From the IMG/VR virus record IMGVR_UViG_3300037202_000162, positions 1-33,671 of that record: a stretch of DNA of 33,671 nt; one strand, written 5' to 3'. Shown here in pieces: positions 7,089 through 16,900 of the stretch (the stretch's first letter is position 1; every line of letters begins with the position of its first letter). The position numbers and the translations under genes are program-made. The notes below the pieces were generated by a model. The model did no database searches, was not told where the DNA came from, and saw nothing but the letters and a program-made list of their open reading frames with translations. This DNA is from a virus.

Positions 7089-7954
7089 TACTTCTCCCCA
7101 TCTCCAGCATCCGGCTCGACGGCGGCACCCAACCGCGCGCGACCATCAATCCCCAGACCGTATCCGACTACATGAACGACATGGACAGCGGTGCGGAATT
7201 CCCGCCTGTGGATGTCTTCTACGATGGCCGTACTCACTGGCTTGCCGATGGCTTCCACCGTATCAACGCTGCGGAAAAGGCCGGCCGCGGCGACATTGCT
7301 TGCGAAGTGCATCAGGGGACTCAGCAGGACGCCCAGTGGTACAGCTTCGGCGTGAACAAGGGTAACGGACTCCGCCGCACGAATCAGGATAAGCAGCGCG
7401 CGGTGAAGTCGGCCCTTCAGCATCCAGGGGGCGCAGGCCTGAGCGACGGTCAGATAGCGGTGCATGTCGGTGTCAGCGATCAGATGGTCCGCAATTACCG
7501 GCGCCAGATAGACGCCACTCCAAAAGTTTTGAAGTCAACCAAACGCAAGGGGCGCGACGGACGGACCATCAATGTGGCCAAGATCGGCAAGACGCCGGAA
7601 ATGGCGCAGGATGCAGCACCGCCGCAGCCGCCGCAAAACGCGGGCACTGCGTCGGCGAGAAACACCGATCCGGACAACAGCCCGCCCGTCAGACGCGCGT
7701 CCGGCCGGACCGCGCGTTCGCAAAAGATCGACCGCATAGCGAGATTGACTCTCTCGCTAATTGAAGCCACAAAACATCTCGCCCATCTGGTCGGCTGGCT
7801 GGGCGAGATCGCTGGCGAATTCGACCAAGCGGAACAGCTGCTGTCGAACATCAACGACGCCGTCGCCACTGTGAGCGCGGAAATCGAACGAAAGGCGGTT
7901 GCAGCCGATCCGCTGAACGCATCCCGGTTGGGAATTGAGGAGAACAAATCATGA
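7085..7954 (+). CDS. ParB-like N-terminal domain protein with helix-turn-helix
   Basis: 289 residues. Residues 1-100 are a ParB/Srx-type N-terminal domain: ISSIRLDGGTQPRATI at the start, then HWLADGFHRINAA (51-63), where ADGFHR stands for the GEHR-type motif. Residues 117-143 (GLSDGQIAVHVGVSDQMVRN) form a helix-turn-helix. A linker of about 80 residues rich in Pro, Ala and Arg follows, then a helical C-terminus (about 210-275) that could form a coiled coil for dimerisation. It is likely a DNA-binding regulator or partition-type protein. No ParA is seen nearby. It overlaps both neighbours by ATGA. The gene itself carries a 16-base sequence at 7521-7536 that recurs in a palindrome at 18703-18723. 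Confidence 0.8.
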   Translation: MILLPISSIRLDGGTQPRATINPQTVSDYMNDMDSGAEFPPVDVFYDGRTHWLADGFHRINAAEKAGRGDIACEVHQGTQQDAQWYSFGVNKGNGLRRTNQDKQRAVKSALQHPGGAGLSDGQIAVHVGVSDQMVRNYRRQIDATPKVLKSTKRKGRDGRTINVAKIGKTPEMAQDAAPPQPPQNAGTASARNTDPDNSPPVRRASGRTARSQKIDRIARLTLSLIEATKHLAHLVGWLGEIAGEFDQAEQLLSNINDAVATVSAEIERKAVAADPLNASRLGIEENKS

Positions 7955-8991
7955 CGTCACTAAAGGTCTTGTCCGGCGCACTGGACGAATTGACAGAAGG
8001 TCAGATCGTGCTGCGCGGGGTGATTGACCCCGCCTCGCTGGGAGGCTTGCTAAAGCCGGAATATCAACGCGAAACGCTCCGGGAAGCCACGATTGAGGGG
8101 TTAATGAAGGCGTTCCGGGACGGCACCGGGCGCGTGCCCGATGTGGAACTTGCGGTCCGCGGCGACCGTTACGGATGCGCCGACTCCGATGGAACCTACA
8201 CGATCGCCGGTGACGTGTACATTATCGACGGACTCCAACGGATCAGTGCTGCCACGCGATTCGTGGATGACGGCGGCACGCCGCTGGTCGGCGCAATGCT
8301 TCACTTCGGCACCACGGAGGAATGGGAAAGGGAGCGGTTCGCCATCCTGAATATGCGCAGGACGCGGCTCTCCCCGAACGTCCTGCTTCGCAATCGTGCC
8401 GCGCAATGCCCCTCCCTCAGCCGTCTTTACGAGCTCTGCCGCGATGAATCGTTCGTGCTGTGCCAGCGGGTCTCGTGGTCGCAGTACATGCGCCGCGAGG
8501 AACTGCTGACGGCGTTGTCGTTCCTGAAGACGGTAATGCGCCTTCATTCCCAATTCGGGGCGGGTCGCTACGGGGTGGTTTCCGGAATGTGGCAGGCGCT
8601 GCCGCCCATGATGTCCACCGTGGGGCACTCCACAATGATTGAGAACGTCCAGGCGTTCTTTCAGCTCCTCGACAGCGCGTGGGGTATCCGCAGGATCCTC
8701 TACAAGGATCGCGCCACTCACTTGAAGTCCGCCTTTCTCTTTGCCCTGGCCGACGTGATCTCCGAGTATCCGGCGTTCTGGTGCGGGAAGAGCCTCCGCA
8801 TCGACCGCGATATGCAGAAGAAGATCGGCCAGTTCGGACTGAACGACCCCAGCGTCCGGGCGATGGCTTGTAGCGGATCGAGTGTCGGGCTTTTGAGCCG
8901 GCTCATCGTGGACCACATCAACGCCGGAAAACGGATTCGACGGCTGGTCGCGCCCGATCCCTTTCAGGGTGGCACTCGCTGCGCAGTTTAG
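7951..8991 (+). CDS. DGQHR-like (DndB-related) domain protein
   Basis: 346 residues. The segment DVYIIDGLQRISAATRF (88-104) matches the pattern of DGQHR-domain proteins such as DndB, where the motif is DGQHR; here it reads DGLQR. Further similarity is FAILNMRRTRLSPNVLLRN (130-148). Family members bind DNA or act as regulators next to DNA-modification genes, but no dndCDE-type genes are present here. The fold is thought to be related to ParB, so this is the second of two neighbouring genes of similar type. It starts at ATG 7951 overlapping the previous stop. A role in transcription control or in protecting or handling phage DNA is inference only. Confidence 0.6.
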   Translation: MTSLKVLSGALDELTEGQIVLRGVIDPASLGGLLKPEYQRETLREATIEGLMKAFRDGTGRVPDVELAVRGDRYGCADSDGTYTIAGDVYIIDGLQRISAATRFVDDGGTPLVGAMLHFGTTEEWERERFAILNMRRTRLSPNVLLRNRAAQCPSLSRLYELCRDESFVLCQRVSWSQYMRREELLTALSFLKTVMRLHSQFGAGRYGVVSGMWQALPPMMSTVGHSTMIENVQAFFQLLDSAWGIRRILYKDRATHLKSAFLFALADVISEYPAFWCGKSLRIDRDMQKKIGQFGLNDPSVRAMACSGSSVGLLSRLIVDHINAGKRIRRLVAPDPFQGGTRCAV

Positions 8992-9018
8992 AACCGCAGC
9001 GCCGGAGCGCAAATCACT

Positions 9019-10035
9019 ATGACGCAGCCACTCATCTCTACCTACTCCATGTGGTCGCTGTTCCGGAACTGCCGTAAGGCGGTGGACTGGCGCTACATCC
9101 AACACCTGGTCGGTCTGGAGCGTGATGGGAACCTCCATTTCGGCTCCCTCGTACACCAGTGCCTTGAACTGTGGCAGGAGTGCCGCGATCTCGGGCGCGT
9201 GCTGGATCTCATTGGCGCCCTCTGCCCTAACCGGCTGTATGACGATGGCCAGCGCCGGGACTGGCACAACGCCACGGCTCTGATGAAAGCTTACGCGGCG
9301 CGTTATGCGGCGGAAGAGTTCGAAGTGGTGGCGCTGGAGAAGACGTTCCAGGGTCCGATCGTCAACCCGGCCACCGGTGCGGCATCCCGCAGTTTTGTCC
9401 TCGCCGGCAAGGTCGACGGCATCGTGCGCATCGGCGACGACTACTTCCTCCTGGAGCACAAGACCGCTGCGCAACTGGACGCCGATTATCTGGAGCGGCT
9501 GTGGACGGACTTCCAGATCACCATCTACGCCTATTACGTGGAGCAGGCGATGGGTATCACCATCACCGGCATCCTCTACAACATTCTCGTCAAAGCCAAG
9601 CTCCAGCAGAGTAAAGGCGAAACGGAGGAAGAGTACCAAGCCCGCCGCGCGGAACTGCTGGCAAAGTCGAAGACGGGCAAGACGACCGCCAAGCGGAAGC
9701 TGCCGGAAACAGATGAAGAATTCCAGGAGCGCCTCGCGGAAAAGTACACCGATCCGGCCATGCTCCACCGGGAAATGCTCTACCTCTCCCGTGACCGCTT
9801 CGACATCCTCCGCAGCGAACTCTGGGAGCTGACCCAGGCATACCTCGACGCCCGCCGCCGCGGCGTCTTCTATCAGAACACCGGTTTTTGCTTCAACTTT
9901 CACAGGCCGTGCGCGTACTTCGCGCTGTGCCGCTCGAACGGTAATCCCAACGTCATCGAGAACTTCTACCAACGGGTGGCGCCCAACGAAGAACTGCGCG
10001 TGCTGCCCAACGATCCCGCCGAGACCACTTTCTAA
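9019..10035 (+). CDS. PD-(D/E)XK nuclease with predicted Fe-S cluster (Cas4/AddB type)
   Basis: 338 residues. All parts of the RecB-family nuclease pattern can be seen: GSLVH (42-46, GxxxH), D133 in LAGKVDG, E146-H-K148 in LLEHKTA, and Q166-ITIY (QxxxY). Four cysteines, C18 near the start and C291, C298, C304 near the end, match the arrangement of Cas4 and AddB, where the N- and C-terminal cysteines hold a 4Fe-4S cluster. It would trim DNA ends, probably giving 3' overhangs for the recombination ATPase encoded next. Phages with a Sak4-like ATPase commonly carry such a nuclease. Residues 195-250 are a charged helical insert. A 17-base gap with AAAGGAG leads to the next gene. Confidence 0.85.
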   Translation: MTQPLISTYSMWSLFRNCRKAVDWRYIQHLVGLERDGNLHFGSLVHQCLELWQECRDLGRVLDLIGALCPNRLYDDGQRRDWHNATALMKAYAARYAAEEFEVVALEKTFQGPIVNPATGAASRSFVLAGKVDGIVRIGDDYFLLEHKTAAQLDADYLERLWTDFQITIYAYYVEQAMGITITGILYNILVKAKLQQSKGETEEEYQARRAELLAKSKTGKTTAKRKLPETDEEFQERLAEKYTDPAMLHREMLYLSRDRFDILRSELWELTQAYLDARRRGVFYQNTGFCFNFHRPCAYFALCRSNGNPNVIENFYQRVAPNEELRVLPNDPAETTF

Positions 10036-10052
10036 AAGGAGACTACGCAACC

Positions 10053-10817
10053 ATGCCGTTACCGACAACGAAAACTCAACCCAAGCCTGACCTGGCCGAT
10101 CTTACCGTGCTGGTGTATGGGCAGACGAAAATCGGGAAGTCCACCCTCTGCTCGCATGCCGATAGCGCGCTCTTCCTGGCCACCGAACCCGGACTCAACG
10201 CCCTGGATGTCTACCAGGTGCCCATTCAGTCCTGGGAGGATCTGCGCAAGGCGTGCGCCGAAATCGTAGAGGGCAACCACCCGTTCAAGACGGTGATCCT
10301 GGACACCATCGACAACGCCTACAAGTTCTGCACCGAGTACATCCTGGCAAAGTTTAAAGTGGAGCACGAATCCGACTTGGGCTACGGCAAGGGCTATGCG
10401 CTGGTCAACAACGAGTTCCAGCGCGTCCTCACCAAGCTCGCATTCCTGCCCTACGGGCTGTTCCTCATCTCGCACGCCAAGGAGATGGAGGTGGACTCGC
10501 GCACCGGCAAGTACATGCGGGTGGTGCCGACGCTGCCAGACAAGGCGCGCAAGATCGTGCTCGGGATGGCCGACATGGTGCTGTTCTGCGATCTCGAAGC
10601 CATCACCGGCGAAAAAGGGGAGCAGAGCATGCGGCGTGTGATCCGCACCAAGCCCAGCCTGTACTACGAGGCCGGCGACCGCACGGGCCGGCTTCCCGAG
10701 ACGCTGGACCTCGACTTCGGCAAATTCAAGGAGTCCTATAACGCGGCGACGGTAACGGCGCCAACGGCCAGGGCTGTGGAGCCCAACCGTCCGGGGCAGG
10801 CAGCGGCAAAGCAGTAA
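10053..10817 (+). CDS. Sak4-like recombination ATPase (AAA_24 family)
   Basis: 254 residues from ATG 10053 with AAAGGAG upstream. Walker A is GQTKIGKST (23-31), and a Walker B-like strand is VILDTIDN (about 90-97). LFLISHAKEMEVD and GMADMVLFCDLEA fit the later strands of RecA-fold phage ATPases. The family promotes strand annealing or exchange together with an ssDNA-binding protein. The C-terminal 25 residues are low-complexity (Ala, Pro, Thr). It lies between a nuclease and a DUF669 gene, the common arrangement of this phage recombination module. Confidence 0.8.
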   Translation: MPLPTTKTQPKPDLADLTVLVYGQTKIGKSTLCSHADSALFLATEPGLNALDVYQVPIQSWEDLRKACAEIVEGNHPFKTVILDTIDNAYKFCTEYILAKFKVEHESDLGYGKGYALVNNEFQRVLTKLAFLPYGLFLISHAKEMEVDSRTGKYMRVVPTLPDKARKIVLGMADMVLFCDLEAITGEKGEQSMRRVIRTKPSLYYEAGDRTGRLPETLDLDFGKFKESYNAATVTAPTARAVEPNRPGQAAAKQ

Positions 10818-10841
10818 TTCATCACACCAGGAGAACAACAC

Positions 10842-11300
10842 ATGGCTAACAAATCGATCGATCTGACTCAGTTTGACGACGACTTCCAGAGTGAAACTCC
10901 GGCGGAGCGCTCCGACATGGAGAGCGTTCCGGACGGGAAGTATCAGGTTGTCGTTGAAAAGGTGGAAATCGCTGAGGCGCACACCACCGGTAACCCGATG
11001 CTGAAGTGGACGCTCCGCGTCCTCGCGCCGCGCCACGTCAACCGCCTCATGTGGCGCAACAGCGTGTTCACCCCGAACACTTTGAAGTTCGTAAAGACCG
11101 ACCTGCACCTCTGCGGTCTGGACCTGGAGAAGCTGTCGGACCTACCCAGGAATCTCAGCAAACTGCTCGACGTCAAGCTCGAGGTCACCAAGAAGACCAA
11201 GGGCGACAACGAGAACATCTACTTCAACAGCCGCATCGTAAACGACCGGACACCGGCCAAGTTCCGGCAGGAGGCGGGGGACGCGCTTGTCCCGTTCTAG
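10842..11300 (+). CDS. DUF669 family protein, likely ssDNA-binding partner
   Basis: 152 residues from ATG 10842 with AGGAG upstream. The pattern MANKSIDLTQFDDDF, VPDGKYQVVVEKVE, NPMLKWTLRVLAP and NLSKLLDVKLEV is typical of the DUF669 family, found next to Sak4-like ATPases. Members are thought to act as phage single-stranded-DNA-binding proteins, with an OB-like beta-rich fold. It ends with an aromatic residue (DALVPF) after acidic sequence, similar to the C-terminal tails of SSB proteins that recruit partners. The next gene begins inside its last codons. Confidence 0.8.
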   Translation: MANKSIDLTQFDDDFQSETPAERSDMESVPDGKYQVVVEKVEIAEAHTTGNPMLKWTLRVLAPRHVNRLMWRNSVFTPNTLKFVKTDLHLCGLDLEKLSDLPRNLSKLLDVKLEVTKKTKGDNENIYFNSRIVNDRTPAKFRQEAGDALVPF

Positions 11301-11736
11301 CCCGGCGCTGGTCACGCTGATCGCCGATACGAGAGAGCAGGAGCCGTTTTCATTCGATTCCCGGCTGGTGATGGTGGAACGCCACGCGCTGCCAGCCGGG
11401 GATTACTCGGTCGCAGGCATGGAGAGCGTGGTCGCCGTGGAACGGAAGACGCTCGACGATTTCGTCTCCACGGTGATTCACCAGCGAGCCCGCTTCAGGC
11501 TTGAGCTTCGCAAACTGGCCGGCTATCGCGCGGCTTGCGTGGTGGTCGAGGCAGGCCTCCTGGAAGTGCTGCAGGGACGCTACCGGGGTGGCGCCCATCC
11601 GAACGCCGTGCTCGGCAACGCGCTCTCCATCACGCTCGACTACCGCATCCCTGTGTTTTTCTGTTCCAGCCGGCAGGCGGCCTGTCAGTTCGTGCAGGCC
11701 TATCTGCTCGGCGCTCACGCGAGGTGGAATGCATGA
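11287..11736 (+). CDS. ERCC4-type nuclease
   Basis: 149 residues. IADTREQEPF (12-21), GDYSV (38-42) and VERKTLDDFV (51-60) form the ERCC4/XPF nuclease core, with D14, D39, E52, K54 as likely metal-binding residues. The family cuts branched or flapped DNA and is common in phage replication modules. TTG 11287 is chosen because it lies 12 bases after GGAGG (11270-11274) and keeps the conserved start of the domain. The alternative GTG 11311 would cut into it. It overlaps the DUF669 gene by 14 bases and the next gene by ATGA. Confidence 0.85.
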   Translation: MSRSSPALVTLIADTREQEPFSFDSRLVMVERHALPAGDYSVAGMESVVAVERKTLDDFVSTVIHQRARFRLELRKLAGYRAACVVVEAGLLEVLQGRYRGGAHPNAVLGNALSITLDYRIPVFFCSSRQAACQFVQAYLLGAHARWNA

Positions 11737-13925
11737 CGAAGGCGGCAACCCAAGAGGTCCGATGTTCTCTCCGTGGCATCGTGGAAGTAGTTTTCTACTC
11801 GGGCCCGGCGTTCAGCGCCGGGCGCCTCCGCACATCCGACGGTCATCTCATCACTTTTGCCGGCAAGGTGTTTGCCAGGGAGAATGATGCGGTTCAGTTG
11901 GAAGGCCAGTGGACCAACCATCCGAAGTACGGCCGGCAATTCGCGGCCGACTGCATGGGCTTCGATCAGCAGATGGACGTGGATGGGCTGGCGAACTTCC
12001 TGGCGAATCACCCGGACGTGAAAGGGATCGGCCCGGTCAAAGCCCGGCTGATCGCCGACTATTTCGGCGCGCGCTTCGACGCGGCGATCCGCAGTCAGCC
12101 CGAGACCGTGGCTGCAATTGCGAAGGCGCCGGTGGAAGCGATCCTGGATCTCCAACGCATCTGGATTGCCAACAGCGACTTCAACGCCGCGATGACGTAC
12201 TTGTCCCGTTTCGGGCTCACGCATCACCAGGTGACAACGCTGGTGGGCAAATTCGGCAGCCAGGTGGTGCCGATCCTTGAGGGCGATCCCTATGTGCTGA
12301 TGCGGGAAATCACCGGCTACGGCTTCAAACGCGTCGACAAGATCGCCCGCAAGATGGGCACGCCGAAGGATCTGCCATCGCGGCTTCGTGCGGGGCTTCA
12401 CTACAGCGTGTTGGCGGCGCTCGATGATGGCGATTGCTGGGTCGAATACGAGGATCTGCTGGACCGCGCCAACACGCTGCTGGTGATGGACACGCTCGAT
12501 AGTCGCGAGGTGATCGAGGGGCATCTCGAAGCCCTGATTGCCGAGGGGCGGCTTTTCTCGCAACCGTTCGAGCGGTTGGTAGTTGCCCATCCGGAGATCC
12601 ACCGGATGGAGACGGAGCTCGCCGAAATCCTCAAAACCGCCGGCGAGCGCAGCCCGCACGCTGTCACGGAGGTAGAGCATCTTCTCGACGCTGAGGGCGG
12701 CGAATTGAATCCCGAGCAGCGCGATGCTGTTGGGAACGCTCTCAGGTTCTCCATCTCCCTGATGACGGGCGGCGCTGGTAGCGGCAAAACTTACGCTGTA
12801 TCGACGATTGCCAGCATCGCCGAGCGGCTGGAATTGAAGGTCGTGTTGGCTGCGCCCACTGGCAAAGCCGCCAAACGCCTCGAGGAAGTCGTCGGCCATG
12901 AAGCGAGCACGATTCATCGCCTGTTGGGCTTCAACGGCCAAACGTATTCGCGGGACGCGCTGAACCCGATTGATACCGACATTCTCGTCGTGGACGAGGT
13001 TTCGATGATGGATGTCCCGCTTGCGTGGCGGTTATTCCAGGCGGTGGATCGTAAGCGCACCGCCGTGGTTCTTGTTGGCGATCACAACCAGTTGCCGCCG
13101 GTGGGCCCGGGTAACCTCCTGCGGGACCTTGTGCGGTCCATGGCGATCCCGACCACGGTGCTGACACGGATCATTCGCCAGGCCGGTGTTCTGAAGGAGA
13201 ACTCCACCGCCATCCTCACCGGCGAGGTGCGGCCCACGTCGGATTCGTTCGTCGGCGCGCGGCGGCCGTGGTACGTCATCGACAAATTCGCGGACCGCGA
13301 GGATGTGCGCCGAATGCTGCTGCTCCTCTTCGAGGAAGTGCTGCAGGAGCGACTCGGTTACGACCTGATTCGTGAAGTTCAGGTGCTCACGCCGACCCAC
13401 AAAGGCCCGCTCGGCACGGTGGAGTTGAATATCGAGTTGCAGCGCCTCTTGCAGCAAAAGTTGTTCGGCGTCGATGTGGCTACCGTCGAGGCTGGCCACC
13501 GCGCGCGGCCATATCCGGGTGACAAGGTGATCCAGACGAAGAACGACTACGAATTGGGCGTCATGAACGGCGCGATGGGCATCGTGGTTGACGCCACGAA
13601 GGATGGCAGTCTTTCCGTCGATTTCGATGGCCGGCGAGTAGAAATCAAGAGTGGCAGCGATGCGCTCGGCAATATCCAGTTGGCCTACGCGACGTCGATC
13701 CACAAAGTACAGGGATCGGAGTTTCCCTGCGCGGTCGTGATCGCCCATAAGTCGCATTCCTTCATGCACCACCGCAATCTGCTGTACACCGCGGTAACGC
13801 GCGCGAAAAACTCCGTGATTCTTCTCGGGGACCGGTGGGGCATCGACAACTGCGCCGCTAAACGCCAGGTGGACCGCCGAAACACCTTTCTCTCCTTCCT
13901 GCTCCACCCGGAGACCCGGCAGTGA
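11733..13925 (+). CDS. RecD2-like DNA helicase (SF1B)
   Basis: 730 residues from ATG 11733, which overlaps the previous stop (ATGA); the longer open frame upstream is only read-through inside the ERCC4 gene. Order of parts: OB-like N-terminal region (about 8-75); helix-hairpin-helix segment DVKGIGPVKARLIADYFG (95-112) and TGYGFKRVDKIAR (194-206); helicase core with Walker A GGAGSGKT (346-353), motif Ia APTGKAAKRL (374-383), Walker B VVDEVSMMD (419-427), GDHNQLPPVGPG (449-460), and near the end HKVQGSEF and LLYTAVTRAK (motifs V and VI). It would unwind DNA 5' to 3' during replication or recombination. Length matches RecD2 proteins. It overlaps the primase gene by 4 bases. Confidence 0.93.
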   Translation: MTKAATQEVRCSLRGIVEVVFYSGPAFSAGRLRTSDGHLITFAGKVFARENDAVQLEGQWTNHPKYGRQFAADCMGFDQQMDVDGLANFLANHPDVKGIGPVKARLIADYFGARFDAAIRSQPETVAAIAKAPVEAILDLQRIWIANSDFNAAMTYLSRFGLTHHQVTTLVGKFGSQVVPILEGDPYVLMREITGYGFKRVDKIARKMGTPKDLPSRLRAGLHYSVLAALDDGDCWVEYEDLLDRANTLLVMDTLDSREVIEGHLEALIAEGRLFSQPFERLVVAHPEIHRMETELAEILKTAGERSPHAVTEVEHLLDAEGGELNPEQRDAVGNALRFSISLMTGGAGSGKTYAVSTIASIAERLELKVVLAAPTGKAAKRLEEVVGHEASTIHRLLGFNGQTYSRDALNPIDTDILVVDEVSMMDVPLAWRLFQAVDRKRTAVVLVGDHNQLPPVGPGNLLRDLVRSMAIPTTVLTRIIRQAGVLKENSTAILTGEVRPTSDSFVGARRPWYVIDKFADREDVRRMLLLLFEEVLQERLGYDLIREVQVLTPTHKGPLGTVELNIELQRLLQQKLFGVDVATVEAGHRARPYPGDKVIQTKNDYELGVMNGAMGIVVDATKDGSLSVDFDGRRVEIKSGSDALGNIQLAYATSIHKVQGSEFPCAVVIAHKSHSFMHHRNLLYTAVTRAKNSVILLGDRWGIDNCAAKRQVDRRNTFLSFLLHPETRQ

Positions 13926-16900
13926 CTGCGCCTCCGGTAGATGTCCACACTTACTACCGGCAGGTGACCGATGTGGACATCGGCGAGATCGCCCGCGAAC
14001 TGCTCGGCGATCGCATCACGCAGGAATCGCGGCAGAACCTGTTCTGCGATTGCCCGAACCACCGGAGCCAGTCGCACCGCTCGCTTCATGTCTGGCTCGA
14101 CAAGCAGGGCTGGTTCTGCCACGCCTGCAGCACCGGCGGCGATGTGCTGCAGTTGGTCGAGTTCGTCCGGTTCGGCGTGGTCACCCGCGGGCAGTCTGGC
14201 TCCATGCCGGATTCCCACCGGCAGGCACGCGACTTCCTGGCGGCACGCGTTCGACTGCCGCCGTTGTCGAAGCTCGCTTCGGGCAGCCCGGAACAGGCCG
14301 AGGAAGCTCACCAGCTCACGCTTCGCGTACGTGAGGCGCTGACCGCGTTTGCAGACGTGTATCACCAGCGCCTAGTCGGGAATCCGGAAGTTCTCGCCTG
14401 GTTTCGGGGGAAATACGGAATCAGCGAGGAGACTGTCAGCCGGCTCCAGATCGGGTATGCGGAGAATGGCCTGCCCAGCGTAGCGCGCACGTTGATGGAC
14501 GGGCCGGGCGCCTTCACCATGCGCGAACTGGCGGCCACCTCCGTCTTCCGGCCCACCGCGCAGGACGGGCTGGTCCCGTTCTTCGATGGCCGGATCGTCT
14601 TCCCATATTGGAGTCGCGGGCACGTCGTCTTCATGATCGGACGGAGCACGCCTTGGACACCGGATCACGAATGGGAAAAGTCGAAGTACAAGAAACTGGC
14701 GATCCGCAATGACCGCAACAACAGCCACGTTTCGCCGTACATCCGGAACGACGTCCTCTACAACGAGGATGTGCTGCTCGCGCGGCCTGAGCGGGTCATC
14801 ATCACTGAAGGCGTCACGGATTGCATTTCCCTGATGGAGCACGGATTCCCGGTGGTGTCGCCGGTGACGGTCCAGATCCGCGAGGCCGATTGGGAACGGT
14901 TGCTGCCGAAACTCGCCGGCGTGAAGACCGTCTACATCTGCCAGGACAACGAGGTTTCCGAGGCCGGGATGCAGGGTGCGCTGAAGACGGCGCGCATCCT
15001 AGCACAGCACGAAATTGTCACACGGGTGGCTGTCTTGCCTCTTGGCAAAAAGCAGCAGACCGCGCGCGAGACGCTCGCCAGTCTGCCTGGCGGCAGCGCC
15101 GAGGCCGACGCGTTGATGGCCGACGCGAAGATCGATGTTAACGAGTTCTTCGCGTCCGGCAAGACGGCGGCCGATTTCGAAGCCATCCTCGCGGCCGCGC
15201 AGACCCCGCTCGAACTGGCGATCTCGAAACTCAGTACCGATATCCCAGATGCTGATCTCAGCCGGTTGCTCAACCCTATCCTGTCGGAGGTCGGCCGGCT
15301 CGATCCCATTCAGCAGGACTGGCACCTCAGGTTGATCCAGACGCGGTGCGGCAAGCTCCGAATGCCGGTCGCCACGTTGCGGAAGCAGTTGAAGGTGGTG
15401 GAGATCGCCCGCCCAAAAACGAAGCCGGGCGCATCCAGCAACGGCGGCTTCCGGGATGACGCGGCTTCGGAGCCCGGCGCCGGGCTGGAGGCAACGCCGC
15501 TGCGAAGCATCCAGGTTAACAACCGGCAATTGCGCGACATCATAGCCGATGCGTGGAGCGCCATCCATAGCATCAATGACGCCAAGGAGCCGGACGGAGC
15601 GGAGCGGCCGTTCCTTTTCCAAAACGGCGGGGCCTTGGTGCGAATCGTCGGCACGGACGTCCACACGAGAATCGAGGCGCTCGGCGACACGGCAATGTAC
15701 GGAATTCTGGCTCGCAGCGCTGACTGGCACAACGTGACCGAGGAGGCGGTCACCGCCGCTCCGCCCTCGAGAGACACCGCACGCGACATGCTAGTGAACC
15801 CGGATCCGGGACTTCCGCCGCTCGATTCCGTAGTTCGCACCCCAACTTTTGGAAAGGACGCAATGCTGATTACCACTCCCGGTTACCATCGTTCGGACGC
15901 GCTTTGGATGTTCCCTGATGACTCCCTGGACATCCCGGAAGTCTCAACGAATCCGTCACGCGAACAGATCGCGTGCGCCAGGTCGTTGCTAGTGGATGAA
16001 CTGCTCGTGGACTTCCCGTTCGTGAAGGAGTCGGACCGCGCGCATGCCATTGCCGCGATCCTTCTCCCCTTTCTACGGCGCATGATCGCCGGTCTCGCTC
16101 CGATTCACCTGATCGAAGCTCCCACACAGGGCTCCGGTAAGGGGCTGCTGGCCAGCTTAATCTCCATCGTTTCGACGGGTTTGGCGGCCGAGGGCCGGAC
16201 CGTGCCGGAGAACGAAGACGAAGTCCGGAAGATGATTACCGCGGAGTTGGTCACGGGTCGCCCGATCATTCTTCTCGATAACCTCAGCGAAAAACGGGTG
16301 CTGGAGTCGTCCGCGCTGGCGTCGGTGGTGACCGTGCCGTATTGGACGGACCGCCTCCTGGGCGAATCCGAGATGTTGCACCTTCGCAACAATGCTCTCT
16401 GGCTGATGACCGGGAATAATCCGCGGCTGTCGGCTGAACTCGGCCGGCGCTGCGTCCGACTGCGCATCGATCCGCGAATCGACATGCCGTGGCTGCGCGG
16501 CGGATTCAGGCACCCGCTGATTACCGAATGGGCACAGGAGAATCGTTCGGCGCTCGTACATGCCGCGCTCACGCTGATTCAGGCCTGGATCGCAGCGGGA
16601 AAGCCACTGCACGAAACGCGCCTGGGGTCCTTCGAGAAATGGTCGGAGGTCATGGGCGGCGTACTGGACATCGCCGGAATTCCCGGCTTCCTGGGAAACC
16701 TGAACGAACTCTACGCGGCGTCCGACGGCGATGGCCAATTGTGGCGGGAATTCACCGGCGCCTGGTGGGACGAATTCCGCGCAGTGCCGAAGAAGGTCTG
16801 CGACCTTACCCAGTTCTGTGAAGATCGTGACCTGATGCAAAACGTGCTTGGCGATGGGTCGACACGCTCGCAACAGACCCGGTTGGGCAAAGCGCTCGCC

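Noticed and set aside
7951-8991. Part of a DNA phosphorothioation (dnd) system
   Set aside because: Only the DGQHR-like motif is present; no dndC, dndD or dndE-type gene is nearby.
8101-10068. 655-codon minus-strand open frame
   Set aside because: Lies opposite the DGQHR-like and Fe-S nuclease genes, which have motifs; no motif of its own.
11715-12941. 408-codon minus-strand open frame
   Set aside because: Antisense of the RecD2-like helicase, whose motifs are unmistakable.
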